From Ancylobacter sp. SL191 (GTDB taxonomy: Bacteria; Pseudomonadota; Alphaproteobacteria; Rhizobiales; Xanthobacteraceae), in contig NZ_CP113056.1 in assembly GCF_026625645.1 (NCBI RefSeq), positions 372,001 to 436,000 of the forward strand: 64,000 nt of DNA. Direction: 5' to 3'. The position numbers were made by a program, and so were the translations under genes. This document shows positions 62,403 to 64,000 of this stretch, in pieces. How positions within the stretch are numbered: the first letter of the stretch is position 1; every line of letters begins with the position of its first letter. The notes beneath the pieces were generated by a model. It was given only the letters and a program-made list of their open reading frames with translations. It was not told the origin of the DNA and searched no databases.

Positions 62403-63881
62403 CTATGTAGCAAGACACTTCCCCCTACCCTTGACCTTCATGTCCTTAGGCCAGATGCCTTTGATTTCCAACCTGTAGTATTCCACCATCGCGCTTGACG
62501 TCGCCCTCTTCCTTCCACGCTCACACATTGGGAGTTCACGGATGAGCATGAGGTAGGCAAAGCACTCGGCCGCGTAGACCGCCTTGGCGAACAGCTCATA
62601 CTCCTCGTCGGTCTGGCTGATGATCGGACGATGGGCGGCCTTGCCGCGTAGGGTGAACGCCTCGGCAACCCAGGCCGCGAGGTCATCCCCCACTACCTTG
62701 TCGCCAAACGTGGCCTTCAACTCCGCCACGAGCCTCACGAATCTGTCCGCATTCTGCTCCTCGGCTATACGCCTCAGAGAGTTCTTAAGCCTCCCCAGCA
62801 GCTTTTCATAACCCAGCCTGATGGCGTGGCGGGAGAGCAGGCTGGCGAGCGCGACCACATGTCTCTCCTCCATTGCTTGCTTTGCAGCGGCTCCAGGCGT
62901 GCTCTCGATCCACTTGGTAGCGTTGAGCAGACGATTGGGAGACATGACATCATCAAGAGAGAACGCGTCCATCATTGCGGACGCTGCACCCTCCCACCTG
63001 TCATTGCGCGCGAACCATTCAACAAGACAATCTACGAAGGCTGTCCTCTCGTCATCATCGTGCAGAAGCGCGTAAGAGCCATGAAGTCGAGCATCCGTTA
63101 CGGGCGCTCGCTTGCGGCCCTCGTAGTAATAGACCGAGAAGTCTGGAGGGTTGTTGCCCTCGTGGGCCTCCTTGATCCACTCATCATGCGACAGGTGCGA
63201 CACGATTTGCTCGCCCGCTGTGAAGACATTCAAGGATAGGCTTGATAAGAAGCGCAGAAAGGTAATGACCCGACGGCGCATCTCCTGAAGCGGCTGCAAC
63301 TCGTCAAACTCCAACTCAACGACAGGCCAGACCTCCTTGGCATAGTCACTGTCCATTGAACCAGATGCATTGTAGTAGATGCGAACGCGCCCGCCCATGA
63401 CGGTGGCATCCACCGCCATGTGATCCTGTTCAGCACCAAACTTGTTGTTCGCCATACCATCAAACGTAGAACGGTGGCGCATTAAGTAATCCGCACCCGG
63501 CACGCGAAAGACCGTCCGTCTCGTCCGATACTCGGGAAGCCAGGGTTCCCAGCCAACAAGTGCGGTGTTGACGAGAATCGTTTGATGGTAGGTGGTTAGG
63601 TCGGTGTGGCCAAGCTGACCACTCCCACCGGGAACAAGGTCATAGAGCGATGCCGTCCAGTTCTTCTCTGTTCGCGCGATCAGGTGTGTCTCGTCGGCGA
63701 CGTGGAAAAACTCATCGAAGCGCACGAGGCTGAGACGAATGTCGCCATCTTTAATCATGAAGGTGCCACCCACCCGAAGGGGCAGCTTCGGCTCTTCGAC
63801 GCCCTCGACAACAACGACTGGCTGCTCGACCGTCACTTCCGCGTAAAGCGCGCGACCCTCTTCGACCTCAATGTAGCTCAC
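62403..63881 (-). CDS. ApeA-like protein with HEPN RNase motif, putative abortive-infection effector
   Basis: The protein has 492 residues. The N-terminal half is beta-rich (KLPLRVGGTFMIKDGDIRLS, then LVPGGSGQLGHTDLTTYHQT) and resembles the ApeA N-terminal domain in its order of strands. The C-terminal half is helical and ends with LRGKAAHRPI, an R-x4-H motif that is the catalytic signature of HEPN ribonucleases, followed by a long helix (YELFAKAVYAAECFAYLML). ApeA proteins stop phage growth by cleaving RNA in infected cells. The start is a GTG at 63881 with only a weak AAGG upstream. It precedes the nuclease-like gene on the same strand. Confidence 0.7.
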   Translation of the reverse strand: MSYIEVEEGRALYAEVTVEQPVVVVEGVEEPKLPLRVGGTFMIKDGDIRLSLVRFDEFFHVADETHLIARTEKNWTASLYDLVPGGSGQLGHTDLTTYHQTILVNTALVGWEPWLPEYRTRRTVFRVPGADYLMRHRSTFDGMANNKFGAEQDHMAVDATVMGGRVRIYYNASGSMDSDYAKEVWPVVELEFDELQPLQEMRRRVITFLRFLSSLSLNVFTAGEQIVSHLSHDEWIKEAHEGNNPPDFSVYYYEGRKRAPVTDARLHGSYALLHDDDERTAFVDCLVEWFARNDRWEGAASAMMDAFSLDDVMSPNRLLNATKWIESTPGAAAKQAMEERHVVALASLLSRHAIRLGYEKLLGRLKNSLRRIAEEQNADRFVRLVAELKATFGDKVVGDDLAAWVAEAFTLRGKAAHRPIISQTDEEYELFAKAVYAAECFAYLMLIRELPMCERGRKRATSSAMVEYYRLEIKGIWPKDMKVKGRGKCLAT

Positions 63882-63977
63882 GCCTTAACGGTTCTCTCTG
63901 GGCACAAATTGGGGGCTGGCACAGAGAAATCCGACCAACACCGACGAATGCTAGCCGATTAACGAGGGGCAGAAAAC

Positions 63978-64000
63978 ATGTCATCGCGGAGCGAGCGCTT
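63978..64000 (+). CDS. Possible gene start, cut by window edge
   Basis: GAGGGG is followed eight bases later by an ATG and seven full codons (MSSRSER) before the window ends. The spacing fits a genuine translation start, divergent from the HEPN-motif gene, but too little is visible to support more. Confidence 0.3.

Noticed and set aside
1..64000. CRISPR array or cas genes
   Set aside because: No evenly spaced direct repeats of 23-47 bases and no Cas-like protein were seen; the only short tandem or iteron repeats are those listed at 34.4 and 37.5 kb.
1..64000. rRNA operon or large RNA genes
   Set aside because: No 16S/23S-like conserved segments were seen; only the tRNA-Ser is supported.

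Overview
The window is high-GC, densely packed bacterial chromosome. The gene set points to an alphaproteobacterium of the order Hyphomicrobiales: a short C-terminal-only HprK next to ChvG/ChvI, an EIIA-Man/HPr pair without sugar permease, ExoD, DUF983, a HugZ-type protein and abundant antisense-open GC-rich frames. A family close to Xanthobacteraceae is possible, but that is inference from gene content only; no rRNA is present to confirm it.

Region 1 (1-36.6 kb) looks like core chromosome. It opens with a glycosyltransferase cut by the window edge and a divergent YdjC-type deacetylase. Then come DUF983 and ExoD membrane proteins, a 30-residue membrane peptide with its own ribosome binding site, a YegD-like Hsp70, an aldehyde dehydrogenase and a diguanylate cyclase with two tandem sensor repeats. 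Ferredoxin-NADP reductase and a GNAT acetyltransferase follow. A minus-strand block ahcY - HPr - EIIA - hprK - chvG - chvI (11.4-16.9 kb) joins methyl-cycle housekeeping to phosphotransfer and acid/envelope signalling. Just beyond chvI, where relatives keep pckA, lies a PEP-carboxykinase homologue that has lost several catalytic residues. Further on are a NhaD-like antiporter, recR, AmpG, a three-gene transglutaminase / ATP-grasp-Alpha-E / transglutaminase-DUF2126 operon, and a two-gene RND efflux system.

Region 2 (36.6-43.6 kb) begins at a tRNA-Ser(GGA). It carries AlpA-like regulator, hypothetical, PrimPol-DUF927 primase-helicase and small terminase genes on one strand, plus iteron-like GGGGAACA repeats. 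This resembles a phage satellite (PICI/P4-like) with no recognisable integrase at the tRNA side. Its far side is degraded and contains an IstB (IS21) remnant.

Region 3 (43.6-46.9 kb) is a quorum-sensing unit: luxR, divergent luxI, and a cytochrome P450 whose start lies inside luxI, followed by two small convergent genes.

Region 4 (47.5-58.8 kb) has an SDR / quinone oxidoreductase / SDR set with a divergent TetR regulator, an IS5-family insertion sequence, and a catabolic cluster. The catabolic cluster holds two flavin-dependent LLM monooxygenases, a flavin reductase, a sodium:solute symporter, a small membrane protein and a divergent LysR regulator.

Region 5 (58.9-64 kb) has a solo tyrosine recombinase whose leader is repeated beside the IS5 element. 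Next is a two-gene minus-strand pair: a HEPN-motif protein resembling ApeA-type abortive-infection nucleases, and an 827-residue zinc-ribbon / PD-(D/E)XK-like protein. This pair is the best candidate for an undescribed defence system in the window; the LuxI-P450 unit, the PEPCK pseudoenzyme and the satellite are the other main points of interest.
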